64,000 bases of DNA from Rugosimonospora sp040255525 (GCA_040255525.1 JBDZVD010000008.1:50826-114825), one strand, 5' to 3'; shown: positions 25,025 to 34,726, counted from the stretch's first letter. Notes: generated by a model not told the origin, from the letters alone. Made by a program: numbers and translations.

Positions 25025-26198
25025 CCAGCTCTCCCTGTTGCCCCGGGCAGCACGAACTGACTCACCAGACGCGGCGCCTAGCCCGGGTGCGGTAGCACGG
25101 GCCTTTGACGCGGCACGACTGACGCAGGCCCGGCATCTGGCGGGCAGGACCAAGAAGGATATCGCCGCCGCCGTCGGAGTGACCGCAGCTGCGATCGGAC
25201 AGTACGAGTCCGGCGTAACCAAACCTCGTCCGGACCTAGTACCCCGCCTCGCCGAGGAACTGCAGGTCCCGATCGAGTTCTTCGTCTCCGGACGTCCACA
25301 CGCCCGCCTGGACGCCTCCGGAGCTCACTTCCGTAGCCTGCGATCAGCGCGCGCATGGCAGCGCGACAAGGCGATAGCACACGTCAAGCAGGTCTGGGAG
25401 CTGACGCTGGCGCTAGAGAAACGCGTGCAGTTGCCTCCGGTCGACCTGCCCGGCTTCGCCGGCGGCGAGGTGCATTCGGGAGTGGAGCTGCCGCGCTCAC
25501 CCGTGGAGGCGGCCCGCGCTCTGCGTGTCTACTGGCGGGTCGGCACCCGGCCAATCCCACACCTAGTCCGGCACCTGGAAGCACGCGGCATCGTGGTCGA
25601 CGCACCATCGCCGAGCCACGCCCATCGGGAAGTCGATGCGTTCTCGATCGCACACCTTCGGCCGATCATGGTACTGACCGCGAACCGCACCGACGACGTG
25701 TACCGGTGGCGGTTCACTGCGGCGCATGAGCTAGGCCACCTGGTCCTACACGGTGACACCGTCCCCGGCGACACGCAGCATGAGCGCGAGGCCGACGCGT
25801 TCGCCGCAGAGTTTCTAACGCCCCGCGACAGCATCCTGCCAGAGCTACCAACGCGGGTCGACCTGCGAAGACTAGTCGAGCTACAACACGTCTGGGGCGT
25901 GTCGGTGGACTCGTTGCTGTACCGGTGCCGGGAAGTGGGACTGCTGTCAGATCAGGCTGCCGGGCGTGCATGGAGGCGGCTTGCCGAGCTGCGTCGACAG
26001 CCGGGGTTCGCCGTTGAATCGGTGACCCGGTACCCGGGTGAGCAGCCGGTAATGCTGCGGCAGGCGTTCGAGCTCGCGGCCAAGGAGACTGGCGCGACGG
26101 TGCGGGACCTCGCGTACGAGCTGGGCTGGTCGATACGGCGGACCGAAGAATTACTCGGCCTGGCCCACCAGCGTCCGGTACTACGGTTGGTGCCGTAG
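25008..26198 (+). CDS. XRE-family regulator fused to ImmA/IrrE metallopeptidase
   Basis: 396 residues. The N-terminal HTH (residues ~37-90) reads ARLTQARHLAGRTKKDIAAA, VTAAAIGQYESGVTKPRPD. The C-terminal ImmA/IrrE (DUF955) domain has the zinc motif FTAAHELGHLVLHG (HExxH near residue 240) and the third-ligand helix HEREADAFAAEFLTP. Such fusions cleave or control a repressor or partner in mobile elements and stress responses. It overlaps the unknown gene upstream by 17 bases and precedes the restriction operon by 325 bases. TTA codon at 26151. Confidence 0.92.
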   Translation: MARNSNQLSLLPRAARTDSPDAAPSPGAVARAFDAARLTQARHLAGRTKKDIAAAVGVTAAAIGQYESGVTKPRPDLVPRLAEELQVPIEFFVSGRPHARLDASGAHFRSLRSARAWQRDKAIAHVKQVWELTLALEKRVQLPPVDLPGFAGGEVHSGVELPRSPVEAARALRVYWRVGTRPIPHLVRHLEARGIVVDAPSPSHAHREVDAFSIAHLRPIMVLTANRTDDVYRWRFTAAHELGHLVLHGDTVPGDTQHEREADAFAAEFLTPRDSILPELPTRVDLRRLVELQHVWGVSVDSLLYRCREVGLLSDQAAGRAWRRLAELRRQPGFAVESVTRYPGEQPVMLRQAFELAAKETGATVRDLAYELGWSIRRTEELLGLAHQRPVLRLVP

Positions 26199-26523
26199 AG
26201 AGGCCGTACGCGTCCGTGCTCAGCTAGCCTTCGAACCATCGTTGACTAACGTCGGTGGCCTCGCGAGCTGCTGCAGCGGCAGGAGGATATTGACTGAGTG
26301 TCTCGAGCGTGGTCGTCCGCGGGTAGCTGCCATGCGACTGAGCGGGTCGATCGCTCAGCGTTCGGCACCCCTGCATCTTTCAGATCGATCTGTCGGGTCT
26401 CTCATGTCTGCGGTGGCGTTGGTGTGGGCCGCGCAGAGAAGATTCAAGCGGAGTCGGCATTCACGAAGTGTCGGATGAGCCAGCTATCTTAACTCGTCAA
26501 GGTGCGTACGTGAGGAGGCTGGT
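26199..26523. other. 325-base gap before hsdR, promoter region
   Basis: No gene is seen. Short ORFs here are basic and low-complexity. The last 15 bases provide GAGGAGG before the hsdR GTG. The hsdRMS promoter is expected in this stretch, but no clear -35/-10 pair stands out. Confidence 0.4.
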
Positions 26524-29500
26524 GTGGTCACTCAACACGATGATCACCTGCGGAGGCTAGCTGACGCTTCTGCCAACTTCGGCTTCCTGCTGGGGGTCGA
26601 GCCGCTGCTCGTTCGATACGGTGTCGGCGCGGAACGCCATCTGTTCGATGATCCAAACGTAGCTCTGTTCAAGATGCGGCAGTTCCTGGAGACGGTTTCA
26701 CATCGAGTCGCCGCAGAGCTGGCCCTCGCGCTGCCCCCGCACGCGGACCTCCACCTGACCGTCAGATCGCTCCGTGGAGCGGGGGTCCTGGTGGGAGACG
26801 CGTACGAGCTAGCGGAGCGAGTGCGCCGCTCGGGAAATCGCGCCGTACATCGCCACCTCGACGATCAGCGCGAGGCGCTCGCCTGTCTAAAGGCGTGTTT
26901 CCAGCTCGGCGGCTGGTTCCATCAGACGCTTGGGTTTGATGCCGGCGACCGACCGGTAGCGTTCGTTCCGCCGGCCAACCCGCAGTACGCGGACCCCTCC
27001 GAGTTGACCGATCTCCGACGCGATTTGGAGCGACTTCGCGATGATCTCGCACGGGAACAGTTCGACCACCGCGGAGCTCTAGATGCCGCCGCTGCCGAGG
27101 CCGCCGCGCGTCAGGAGGCCGAGGCGCTGGTGGCGAAGACACGGGCTGACCTCGACGCAGCGTTCGCCCTGGCATTGGAAACAGAGCAGGAACTAGCGCG
27201 GGCCCAGGCGGATCACCAGGCGAGACTGGATGCACTTCGCCATCAGCGGGCCGCCGATGGCCCACCGGTCGGCGACCTCGTGGCACGAGCTATCCGCGCC
27301 TCGATGCGCATCAAGCTGTCAGAGGCGCAGACCAGGGCGATCATCGACGAGCAACTTCGGGCGGCGGGGTGGGAAGCAGACTCTGAGCAACTTCGACACA
27401 GCCGTGGTGCTCGACCTGCACCCGGCCGAAACATGGCCATTGCGGAATGGCCGACGTCTTCAGGTCCGGCAGACTACGTGCTCTTCTGTGGATTAGCGCC
27501 GGTAGCGACAGTGGAGGCGAAGCCATTGTCGCGAAATGTAGCGGGCGACCTCGAACAGGCAAAGCGGTACAGTCGAGACCTCCAACCGCGGGACGGGATC
27601 GATCTATCAGGCGGCTCATGGGGGCCCTACAAGACGCCTCTCGTGTTGGCCACAAACGGCCGCGCATTCCTTCAACAATTGAGGACCGAGTCGGGGCTTT
27701 GGTTCCTGGACGTTCGTCGCCGGGTCAACCAACCACGTCCGCGCCGAGCGTGGCTTACGCCGGAGGCTGTCACGGAGCTACTCAGACAGGATGCCGATCG
27801 AGCGGACAGGGCGATCAGTCGAGATGAGGGGTATCCTCCCCGTTTACGGCCTTATCAGCGCAAAGCGCTTCATAAGATCGAGGAAGCACTTTCGCAAGGC
27901 GTCCGCGAGATGCTCGTCGCCATGGCTACTGGAACTGGTAAAACGGTTACCTGCCTCGGCCTGATCGAGCGCCTTCTAAGGAATGATCGCTTCAAGCGGA
28001 TATTGTTCCTCGTCGACCGGTTGCCCCTAGGCGAACAGGTCGAGGAGAAGTTCCGGAACGAAATTGCCCATGGTAACAGTACGCTATCGCAGATATACGA
28101 CATCGCGACACTTAGCGAACCAAAGGTCGAGGCTACGACTCGCGTCCACATCGCCACGATTCAGTCAATGGTGAAGCGCCTGGCTGACCACGAAAATGGC
28201 ATCTTAGTACTGGATGCAGACCTCTACGACTGCGTCATCGTTGACGAGTGCCATCGCGGCTACTCTCTCGACCGCGAGCTGTCTACAATCGAATTAGAGT
28301 TCCGTAACGAGGCCGATTACCTCAGCGCGTACCGGCGGGTACTTGACCACTTCGACGCAGTGAAGGTCGGCTTGACCGCCACCCCAGCCGCGCATACAAC
28401 TCAAATCTTCGGGGCACCGATCTTCACTTATTCATATCGCCAAGCAGTAATCGATGGCTACCTCGTTGACCATGAGCCGCCCCGAACCATTCGCACCCAA
28501 TTCAGCACCTTCGGCATCCACTACGACCAAGGAACTGAGGCGCAAATCCTTGATCTCGAAACAGGCCAAGTAGAACTCCACGAGCTCGAGGATGAGTTGA
28601 ATTTTGACGTCGACGATTTCAACCGCCGAGTAATCACGCCAGGCTTCAACGCTTCCGTATGCGAACAGCTCGCACAGGAGATCACCCCCGGGGACAGAGG
28701 GAAGACCCTCATCTTCTGTGTGAACGACGCACATGCCGACCTCGTCGTTGACAGCCTCAGAAGCGCACTCACGGCAGTATGGGGAGAAATCGATACCGAC
28801 CTAATCGTAAAGATCACGAGCAAGTCTGACCGACCATCCGAGCTTATCCGACGGTTCCGCAATGAGCGGATCCCCCAGATTGCTGTTACCGTCGATCTCC
28901 TGACCACTGGTGTGGACATCCCTCAAGTGGATAAACTCGTGTTTCTTCGACGGGTCCGAAGCAGAATCCTATTCGAGCAGATGCTTGGACGCGCCACCCG
29001 ACTGTGCCCTGAGATCGACAAGGAACAATTCTATATCTATGACGCCGTTGGCGTCTATGAAGCACTTGAGCCGGTAACCTCGATGCGGCCGGTGATCAAG
29101 TCTGTCGATATAACAGCCGAACAGCTCGCCGCAGAGCTGATCGCAGCAGATGAACCGGAGCACCTCCGGGAGATCGCAGAGCAGCTCGCTGCTCGACTAC
29201 AACGCCGTTTACTGCGCCTAACACCTGCAGCAAGGGACGCATTCACCGCAACGACTGGACGTACGCCCAACGACTTTATTCACCAAGTACTCCGTCAGCA
29301 AGATTGGCGGGAGTTCGTGGATGTATTCCGCCGGAACCCTGATCTTGCTCTCCTGGTGGATAAGGGGACCGTGCTGCAGCCTCGCGAAGCGGTCATCCAT
29401 GATCACGACGATACGCTCATCGAGACCGTAACCACGTACAGCGGAACCCGCGACCCGTCCGAGTACCTCCGGACTTTCCAGGCGCACATCCAGTCCGCCG

Positions 29501-29964
29501 ATGCAAGTGAACTCGTTGCGGTCGCTCGCGAGACGCCCTGGACTCTCACCCACGCGCAGATGTCCGAGCTCTTGAGCGGTTTGGAGGCACGGGGTTTCAC
29601 CGAGAGCGCGCTGCGTGCCGCGGTTCGTGAGACCTCAGGCAGGGATTTTGCCGCGCGCATGGTGGGCTACATCCGTCACTTCGCCGACGCGGCGCCTCTT
29701 GTTGCCTTTGAGCAAAGAGTCGATGCAGCCGCCGCCTCGCTGCTCGCAGAGAATAGGGATAGGTGGACGCCCATTCGCCGGTCGATACTGGCACGAATTT
29801 GCGCCACTATAAAGGCGCACGGGTATATCGACACCGAGTTGCTAAACGACGGGCAGTTCCGCCAGGAGCTAGGCGGCTACGTTAGACTAAACAGCATGTT
29901 TGACGGGGACCTTACGCAAGTGCTAGACCAACTAGTCAGACATATTTGGGCCGATCCCGCATAA
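26524..29964 (+). CDS. hsdR: Type I restriction enzyme, R (endonuclease/translocase) subunit
   Basis: 1146 residues. An N-terminal DUF4145-like helical domain (first ~150) and a coiled coil (~165-250) precede the nuclease domain. Its PD-ExK-type motif is PADYVLF...ATVEAK (~315-332). The SF2 helicase motor follows: Walker A MATGTGKTV (~466-474), DEAH-like VDECHRGYS (~571), motif III GLTATPAAH, and motif VI region EQMLGRATRLCP. The HsdR subunit translocates DNA by ATP and cuts far from unmethylated sites. The GTG start has GAGGAGG upstream. hsdM follows after 8 bases. TTA codons at 27844 and 28204 and lower GC than the chromosome indicate acquisition. Confidence 0.95.
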   Translation: MVTQHDDHLRRLADASANFGFLLGVEPLLVRYGVGAERHLFDDPNVALFKMRQFLETVSHRVAAELALALPPHADLHLTVRSLRGAGVLVGDAYELAERVRRSGNRAVHRHLDDQREALACLKACFQLGGWFHQTLGFDAGDRPVAFVPPANPQYADPSELTDLRRDLERLRDDLAREQFDHRGALDAAAAEAAARQEAEALVAKTRADLDAAFALALETEQELARAQADHQARLDALRHQRAADGPPVGDLVARAIRASMRIKLSEAQTRAIIDEQLRAAGWEADSEQLRHSRGARPAPGRNMAIAEWPTSSGPADYVLFCGLAPVATVEAKPLSRNVAGDLEQAKRYSRDLQPRDGIDLSGGSWGPYKTPLVLATNGRAFLQQLRTESGLWFLDVRRRVNQPRPRRAWLTPEAVTELLRQDADRADRAISRDEGYPPRLRPYQRKALHKIEEALSQGVREMLVAMATGTGKTVTCLGLIERLLRNDRFKRILFLVDRLPLGEQVEEKFRNEIAHGNSTLSQIYDIATLSEPKVEATTRVHIATIQSMVKRLADHENGILVLDADLYDCVIVDECHRGYSLDRELSTIELEFRNEADYLSAYRRVLDHFDAVKVGLTATPAAHTTQIFGAPIFTYSYRQAVIDGYLVDHEPPRTIRTQFSTFGIHYDQGTEAQILDLETGQVELHELEDELNFDVDDFNRRVITPGFNASVCEQLAQEITPGDRGKTLIFCVNDAHADLVVDSLRSALTAVWGEIDTDLIVKITSKSDRPSELIRRFRNERIPQIAVTVDLLTTGVDIPQVDKLVFLRRVRSRILFEQMLGRATRLCPEIDKEQFYIYDAVGVYEALEPVTSMRPVIKSVDITAEQLAAELIAADEPEHLREIAEQLAARLQRRLLRLTPAARDAFTATTGRTPNDFIHQVLRQQDWREFVDVFRRNPDLALLVDKGTVLQPREAVIHDHDDTLIETVTTYSGTRDPSEYLRTFQAHIQSADASELVAVARETPWTLTHAQMSELLSGLEARGFTESALRAAVRETSGRDFAARMVGYIRHFADAAPLVAFEQRVDAAAASLLAENRDRWTPIRRSILARICATIKAHGYIDTELLNDGQFRQELGGYVRLNSMFDGDLTQVLDQLVRHIWADPA

Positions 29965-29972
29965 CCCGAAAG

Positions 29973-31412
29973 ATGGCGATGACGCGCACCTCTGATATTG
30001 TGGCCCGGCTGTGGGCCCTGTGCAATGATCTCCGGGACGACGGAGTGACGTATCAAGAATATGTCACAGAGCTCACGTATCTGCTCTTCTTGAAGATGGC
30101 CGCTGAAACAGGTGAAGAGGAGACTCTTCTTCCGTTCGGATACAGATGGTCCGATCTCCAGCAAAAGAGGGGGTCGGACCAGTTCGACTTCTACCGCGAG
30201 ATGCTGATCCGACTCGGAAGCAATGCCCCTAGCGAGCAGGTGCGCCAGATATACGGCAATGCAAACACATCCATTCGCCACCCGCGAGTCATCACCAAGC
30301 TCGTCACTGACATTGATGCGCTCGACTGGTTTGACGCCCGAAAGCAAGGGCTCGGCGATCTGTACGAAGGGTTGTTGGAGAAAAACGCCACTGAATCAAA
30401 GCGCGGGGCGGGTCAATACTTCACTCCTCGGCCACTGATAGACCTGATGATTCGGTTGATTCAGCCGCAGCCTGGTGAGGTCATACAAGACCCAGCATTA
30501 GGAACGGCGGGGTTCCTGGTCGCTACACATAAGTACATCTGTGACAAAACCAGCGATCTCTACAGCCTCACGAGCGAACAGCAGAATTTCCAACTGACCC
30601 ACGCATACGTTGGCATGGAGTTGGTGCCCGGAACTCACCGCTTGGCGGTGATGAATGGCCTGCTTCATGGATTTTCCGGCAATCTCCAGCTAGGCAACAC
30701 ACTTTCGGCTGCTGGCGCGGCTCTACCACCAGCCAACGTCGTTCTAACCAATCCACCCTTTGGCGTGAAGACAGGAGGGGGTGGGCTCGAGCGCGACGAT
30801 TTGACGTACCGTACTTCGAATAAGCAGCTAGCGTTCGTCCAGCATATCTATCGCACTCTGACGGCGGGCGGACGAGCTGCTGTTGTACTTCCAGACAACG
30901 TTCTCTATGACGGCTCTGGCGCAAAGATCCGGCATGATTTGCTCGACAAATGTAACGTCCACACCATGCTGCGTCTACCCACTGGGATCTTCTACGCGCA
31001 GGGTGTCAAGACGAACGTATTGTTCTTTTCTCGCGGTGAAACAGATCGTGGGAACACGAAGGCGTTGTGGGTCTATGACCTCAGAACCGGGATTCCATCT
31101 TTCGGGAAGCGCAATCCACTTACACCGGCGTTCTTCAACGACTTCGAAGCGGCGTATGGAGCAGACCCTAACGGTCACTCGCCGAGGCAAGACCAGGGTC
31201 CAAGTGGACGCTTCCGCCGATTCAGCCGGAAGCAGCTCGCGGAGCGCGATGACAATCTTGATCTCATGTGGCTATCCCAAGATTCATATGATGATCGAGG
31301 AGGGCGGCCGACCGCTTTGGCAGTTGTGGACTCGATGACGAAAAACCTGCGAGACGCGCTAAGTGACCTCGAATCTCTCAGGTCGATGATCAGAGATGGG
31401 ATCAAGCCATGA
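29973..31412 (+). CDS. hsdM: Type I restriction-modification DNA methyltransferase, M subunit
   Basis: 479-residue N6-adenine methyltransferase. The N-terminal HsdM helical domain (DIVARLWALCNDLRDDGVTY, YVTELTYLLFLKM) precedes the catalytic domain: GAGQYFTPRPLIDLMI, AdoMet motif I DPALGTAGFLV (~175), and motif IV NPPFG (~262). It protects the host DNA in an M2S complex and supplies M for R2M2S cleavage. The ATG at 29973 (MAMTRTSD) is preferred over upstream in-frame codons, being 8 bases after hsdR. Overlaps hsdS by 4 bases (ATGA). TTA codon at 30498. Confidence 0.96.
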   Translation: MAMTRTSDIVARLWALCNDLRDDGVTYQEYVTELTYLLFLKMAAETGEEETLLPFGYRWSDLQQKRGSDQFDFYREMLIRLGSNAPSEQVRQIYGNANTSIRHPRVITKLVTDIDALDWFDARKQGLGDLYEGLLEKNATESKRGAGQYFTPRPLIDLMIRLIQPQPGEVIQDPALGTAGFLVATHKYICDKTSDLYSLTSEQQNFQLTHAYVGMELVPGTHRLAVMNGLLHGFSGNLQLGNTLSAAGAALPPANVVLTNPPFGVKTGGGGLERDDLTYRTSNKQLAFVQHIYRTLTAGGRAAVVLPDNVLYDGSGAKIRHDLLDKCNVHTMLRLPTGIFYAQGVKTNVLFFSRGETDRGNTKALWVYDLRTGIPSFGKRNPLTPAFFNDFEAAYGADPNGHSPRQDQGPSGRFRRFSRKQLAERDDNLDLMWLSQDSYDDRGGRPTALAVVDSMTKNLRDALSDLESLRSMIRDGIKP

Positions 31413-32710
31413 CAACCAAGCAGGTGGAGTGGCCAGTCGTCCCATTGGATCAGATTGCTGACGTCAGGCTCGGTCGCCAGCGGACCCCGAAGGATCATAG
31501 CGGCGAGAACCTCCGACCATATCTTCGTGCCGCCAATGTAGGCTGGCGAGGGCTTCGCCTAGACGACGTTAAAACCATGAACTTCTCGGATAGGGAGGCG
31601 GAGATCTTCAGCCTCCGCGCCGGGGACATCGTTGTCGGGGAGGCTTCCGGGAGCGTTTCAGAAGTTGGGAAGCCCGCAATCTGGTCGGGCGAACTTGCGG
31701 AATGCTACTTTCAAAATACCTTGGTCCGAGTCCGCAGCCACGGTATCAACCCGGAATACCTACTTTACTTCCTCCGATATGAGGCACGCAGAGGTGCGTT
31801 TGCACGCCATGCCCGGGGCGTTGGCATCCACCACATCGGTGCCGCCCGTCTGGCCAGCTGGCCGGTGCCGGTGCCACCTGTTCAAGATCAGAAGTCGATT
31901 GCGGAAGCCTTACACGACGCTGAAACTGCAGTCAACTCCATAGAAGACCGATTTAGGGCGATAATTGAACAGTGCGAACGGGCTGTTGACTTGATCATCT
32001 TCGAGTCACTCATCGGAGTGCCAGACGAGAGCTTCGATCGGCGCGCAAGCGCCAAAGACACGGAAATCCTCCCGGATGGCTGGGCATGGCGGGAGCTGCA
32101 AGATATTGGGGATATAGTCTCAGGCGTCACCAAAGATAGCAAACGGCAAGCCGACCAATCCCTCCCGGCGGTCCCCTACCTCAGAGTGGCAAACGTCCAG
32201 CGGAATCGTCTGGATTTGCGTGAGGTTTCCGAGATCCGGATATCAGCAGAACGCGCGGAAAAACTCGCCTTGCAGCCGGGTGACGTGCTGATGACAGAGG
32301 GCGGAGACCGGGACAAACTAGGGCGGGGATGGATATGGGAAGATCAGATACCGGGCTGCATACATCAAAATCATGTCTTCCGTGTTCGCCTTGACAAGGC
32401 TGCGCTGGACCCGAGGATCCTTAGTTGGTATGGAAATACATACGGTCGTACTTGGTTTGAGCGAAACGGGAAGCAGAGTACCAATCTCGCGTCCATAAGT
32501 ATGCGGATGTTGAGGCAGCTACCAGTACCTATCCCGCCTGTGGATGCTCAACCACGTTTAGTCGAGACCATTCAAGGACAGATTGGTTCACTCGACCGCA
32601 TCAGAGACCGGGTAGAGACAGAGCTTCGGAATCTGGACGAACTTCGAGTGCTGGCAGCCGCCAGGCTCCTTTCTGCACCGGCCACCACTAATGCAGGATC
32701 AGTTGATTGA
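31409..32710 (+). CDS. hsdS: Type I restriction-modification specificity subunit
   Basis: 433-residue S subunit that recognises the bipartite target site. Two target-recognition domains are present: TRD1 (~1-180; VPLDQIADVRLGRQRTP, PYLRAANVGWRGL, WPVPVPPVQDQKSIAEAL) and TRD2 (~215-410; WAWRELQDIGDIVSGVTKDS, PYLRVANVQRNRLDL, LPVPIPPVDAQPRLVETI). Each is followed by a helical spacer. The repeated PYLR-x-ANV and P-x-P-P-V-x-x-Q boxes are typical. The TRDs differ from each other, so the recognised half-sites differ. Last gene of hsdRMS. TTA codon at 31910. Confidence 0.95.
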   Translation: MTTKQVEWPVVPLDQIADVRLGRQRTPKDHSGENLRPYLRAANVGWRGLRLDDVKTMNFSDREAEIFSLRAGDIVVGEASGSVSEVGKPAIWSGELAECYFQNTLVRVRSHGINPEYLLYFLRYEARRGAFARHARGVGIHHIGAARLASWPVPVPPVQDQKSIAEALHDAETAVNSIEDRFRAIIEQCERAVDLIIFESLIGVPDESFDRRASAKDTEILPDGWAWRELQDIGDIVSGVTKDSKRQADQSLPAVPYLRVANVQRNRLDLREVSEIRISAERAEKLALQPGDVLMTEGGDRDKLGRGWIWEDQIPGCIHQNHVFRVRLDKAALDPRILSWYGNTYGRTWFERNGKQSTNLASISMRMLRQLPVPIPPVDAQPRLVETIQGQIGSLDRIRDRVETELRNLDELRVLAAARLLSAPATTNAGSVD

Positions 32711-32808
32711 TCGCCTATTGTTCATCGAGAGTTCAACGGTGAGGTGGAAGATGAACTCGCCGGTGCCTACGGACGGGCGCCGTGGTCGATTGGTGCCCGG
32801 AGCCTGGA

Positions 32809-33744
32809 TCACACCGCCTCGCCTCGGCCCAGGGCGATGCCGTTCAGCCGCCGCCGGTCGGCGGTGAGGCTGGCCTCCGTCGTGGCTCCCCTGGGCAGCG
32901 TCGCCGCGTTAACGGGTGGATGGAACGGGTACAGCGGCGTTGACGTCGTCTCTGCGCCGGGAATTTCGCGGGCGTAGCTGGTCAGCCAGGCTTTGACGCG
33001 CTTGGTGGAAAGAGATGCCCCGGCGGTCGCGGGTAGGAGGCAGCCGAGGGCGATTCGGTGGTCGGGATGTCGGTGGTTGACGGCCAGGATCGCGGCGCTG
33101 GCGATACCCGCGCGGTACTGATTGACGTCGAGATGGATGCCTCGTCGCTGACCAGCGGCGAGGTCGTTCTCCAGGGCACCGGCGGTGGTCAAGGTCCGTG
33201 GGGTATATCGGAGCATGCCCTGGTTGTTGAGGTAATGGACGCGCTGGTTCAGCGTGAGGCTCGCGAGGAGCGCTTTACCGGTGGCGATGGCGTGGGCGGC
33301 GTCGTCGAAGCCGGGGATGAGGTCGTCGAGCCAGGGTGAGCGTGGTCCGTAGGCGGTGGCGGTCACGGTGGGTCGGCCGTGGATGAGTTGGGCGAGGTAG
33401 TGGGTGTAGCCGGTGGTCTGTGCGGCGTCGCGCAGGATCATGGTGGTGATGTGTGGTCCACGGTAGGCGGTGACGAGCTGGCGGAAGCGGTCGGCGATGG
33501 CTGGGCCGATGGTGTAGGTGGCGTCGTCGCGGCGCAGGAGGTAGCCCTCGTAGGTCAGGGTGCGGACGAGGTGGTAGACGGTGGCGAGGTTGATGCCGGA
33601 TCGCCGCGCGATCTGTTTGACGCTGAGCCCGTGCGGTGATTCGCCGACGGATTCCAGGATCCGTAGGGCGCGGGAGACGCTGCGGACGTAGTCGCTGGGT
33701 GGTTGGCGGGGATCGCGGATGGCGGTTCCGCGAGCGTTGGTCAT
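32809..33744 (-). CDS. IclR-family transcriptional regulator
   Basis: 311 residues. N-terminal winged helix YVRSVSRALRILESVGESPH (~20-40), GLSVKQIARRSGINLATVYHLVRTL recognition region, then the IclR effector domain (MILRDAAQTTGYTHYLAQLI; GKALLASLTLNQRVHYL; RRGIHLDVNQYRAGIASAAI). The effector is unknown. The ATG at 33744 has AGAGAGG just upstream and overlaps the stop of the SUKH gene by 4 bases, so the two are translationally coupled. The C-terminal ~45 residues are an unusual basic, low-complexity extension. Confidence 0.9.
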   Translation of the reverse strand: MTNARGTAIRDPRQPPSDYVRSVSRALRILESVGESPHGLSVKQIARRSGINLATVYHLVRTLTYEGYLLRRDDATYTIGPAIADRFRQLVTAYRGPHITTMILRDAAQTTGYTHYLAQLIHGRPTVTATAYGPRSPWLDDLIPGFDDAAHAIATGKALLASLTLNQRVHYLNNQGMLRYTPRTLTTAGALENDLAAGQRRGIHLDVNQYRAGIASAAILAVNHRHPDHRIALGCLLPATAGASLSTKRVKAWLTSYAREIPGAETTSTPLYPFHPPVNAATLPRGATTEASLTADRRRLNGIALGRGEAV

Positions 33745-34601
33745 TCGTGCCTCTCTTTCCCGACGCGGGCTGGACGGCCGGGCACCGCCATTGGACTGCT
33801 GGGGCGATGGTGCCGGATGCACGATGCGGGGTCTCCTTTTAGGAGGACTCCTTTCGCTGCGGTGGCGAGTGCGGGACTTAGGTCTGGCATGCGAACCAGT
33901 GCGGTTATGGCGTCATCGATGTTGCCTGCGAGCGGGAAGGCGTCGTCCGGGCACAGCAGATACGCCTGGCCGGCTTCGTCAACGACGGTGTGACAAGGAC
34001 CGCTGTGATGCCAGGCGAGCGGGAAAACCGGCGTGTCGACGGCGGCAGCGAATTTGGCGTACAAGTCAACCATCACCGGCCGGTCGGCCGGCCACAGCTC
34101 GACCCACGAACCGCTACTGGTGTTCGCTGGTGAGAGCGGGGTGAAGCGCAGTCCGCCGAACTCGGCCAGCGCGGCGCGAGCGAGGGGAAACAGCGGCAGC
34201 TTGCGTTGCAGGGACGGGTCTTGCTCGTGCAGCTCCGCAAGCCAGAGGTCGACCCAGCTCGACACGTCACGGCCGGGGTACCAACCCGCGGCGGTCAACA
34301 CCTGTCGGACCTCGGCGGTGAATCGTTGTTCGGCTCGGCGTTCCTGCCGGTAGCGTTCGGCCACGACCTGGACAGACAGCGATGGCCAGGTCGACAGTTC
34401 GCCGGTGTGTTTGTCGATGACCAGGCGTGGAGCGCCGAGGATGGTCGGCGGGCCGTCGCCTCGGGGGGCCGTTGGTGGTACCGCCCAGGCGACGTAGCCC
34501 AGGTCGAACTCGTACAGGCCCACCTGGCCGCCGCTGGACGGAGCGTGGTCCAAGGCCCATCGGCGGGCTTTCTCGTGGGCTTCCAGAGCACTCGTCACCA
34601 T
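33741..34601 (-). CDS. SUKH-type immunity-like protein with N-terminal YrhB-like part
   Basis: 286 residues. The first ~95 (EKARRWALDHAPSSGGQVGL...GAPRLVIDKHTGELSTWPSL) look like the short immunity-type 'Imm35/YrhB' domain. Residues ~95-260 have VRQVLTAAGWYPGRDVSSWV, FPLARAALAEFGGLRFTPL, PVFPLAWHHSGPCHTVVDE and YLLCPDDAFPLAGNIDDAI, characteristic of SUKH-3 immunity proteins. Such proteins neutralise polymorphic toxins or act in peptide-modification loci; no toxin gene is seen nearby. Coupled to the IclR gene and divergent from a GntR regulator. Confidence 0.78.
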   Translation of the reverse strand: MVTSALEAHEKARRWALDHAPSSGGQVGLYEFDLGYVAWAVPPTAPRGDGPPTILGAPRLVIDKHTGELSTWPSLSVQVVAERYRQERRAEQRFTAEVRQVLTAAGWYPGRDVSSWVDLWLAELHEQDPSLQRKLPLFPLARAALAEFGGLRFTPLSPANTSSGSWVELWPADRPVMVDLYAKFAAAVDTPVFPLAWHHSGPCHTVVDEAGQAYLLCPDDAFPLAGNIDDAITALVRMPDLSPALATAAKGVLLKGDPASCIRHHRPSSPMAVPGRPARVGKERHE

Positions 34602-34679
34602 GACGTTTCCTTGTTCGTGTCGTTGTCTGGCGTGGTAGGGCGCCGTCGTCGGTTGTGCCGTTCAGGGTCGAAGCCGTCG

Positions 34680-34698
34680 TGCATCGATGGATGCATCG
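34680..34698. promoter_or_regulatory. Candidate operator between SUKH and GntR genes
   Basis: Direct repeat TGCATCG at 34680-34686 and 34692-34698 (12-base period), followed by ATCTACGTAGG at 34700-34710. It sits 29 to 47 bases before the GntR ATG in a 125-base divergent promoter region, a good place for GntR binding. Confidence 0.3.
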
Positions 34699-34726
34699 TA
34701 TCTACGTAGGGCCTATAGTCGAACCC

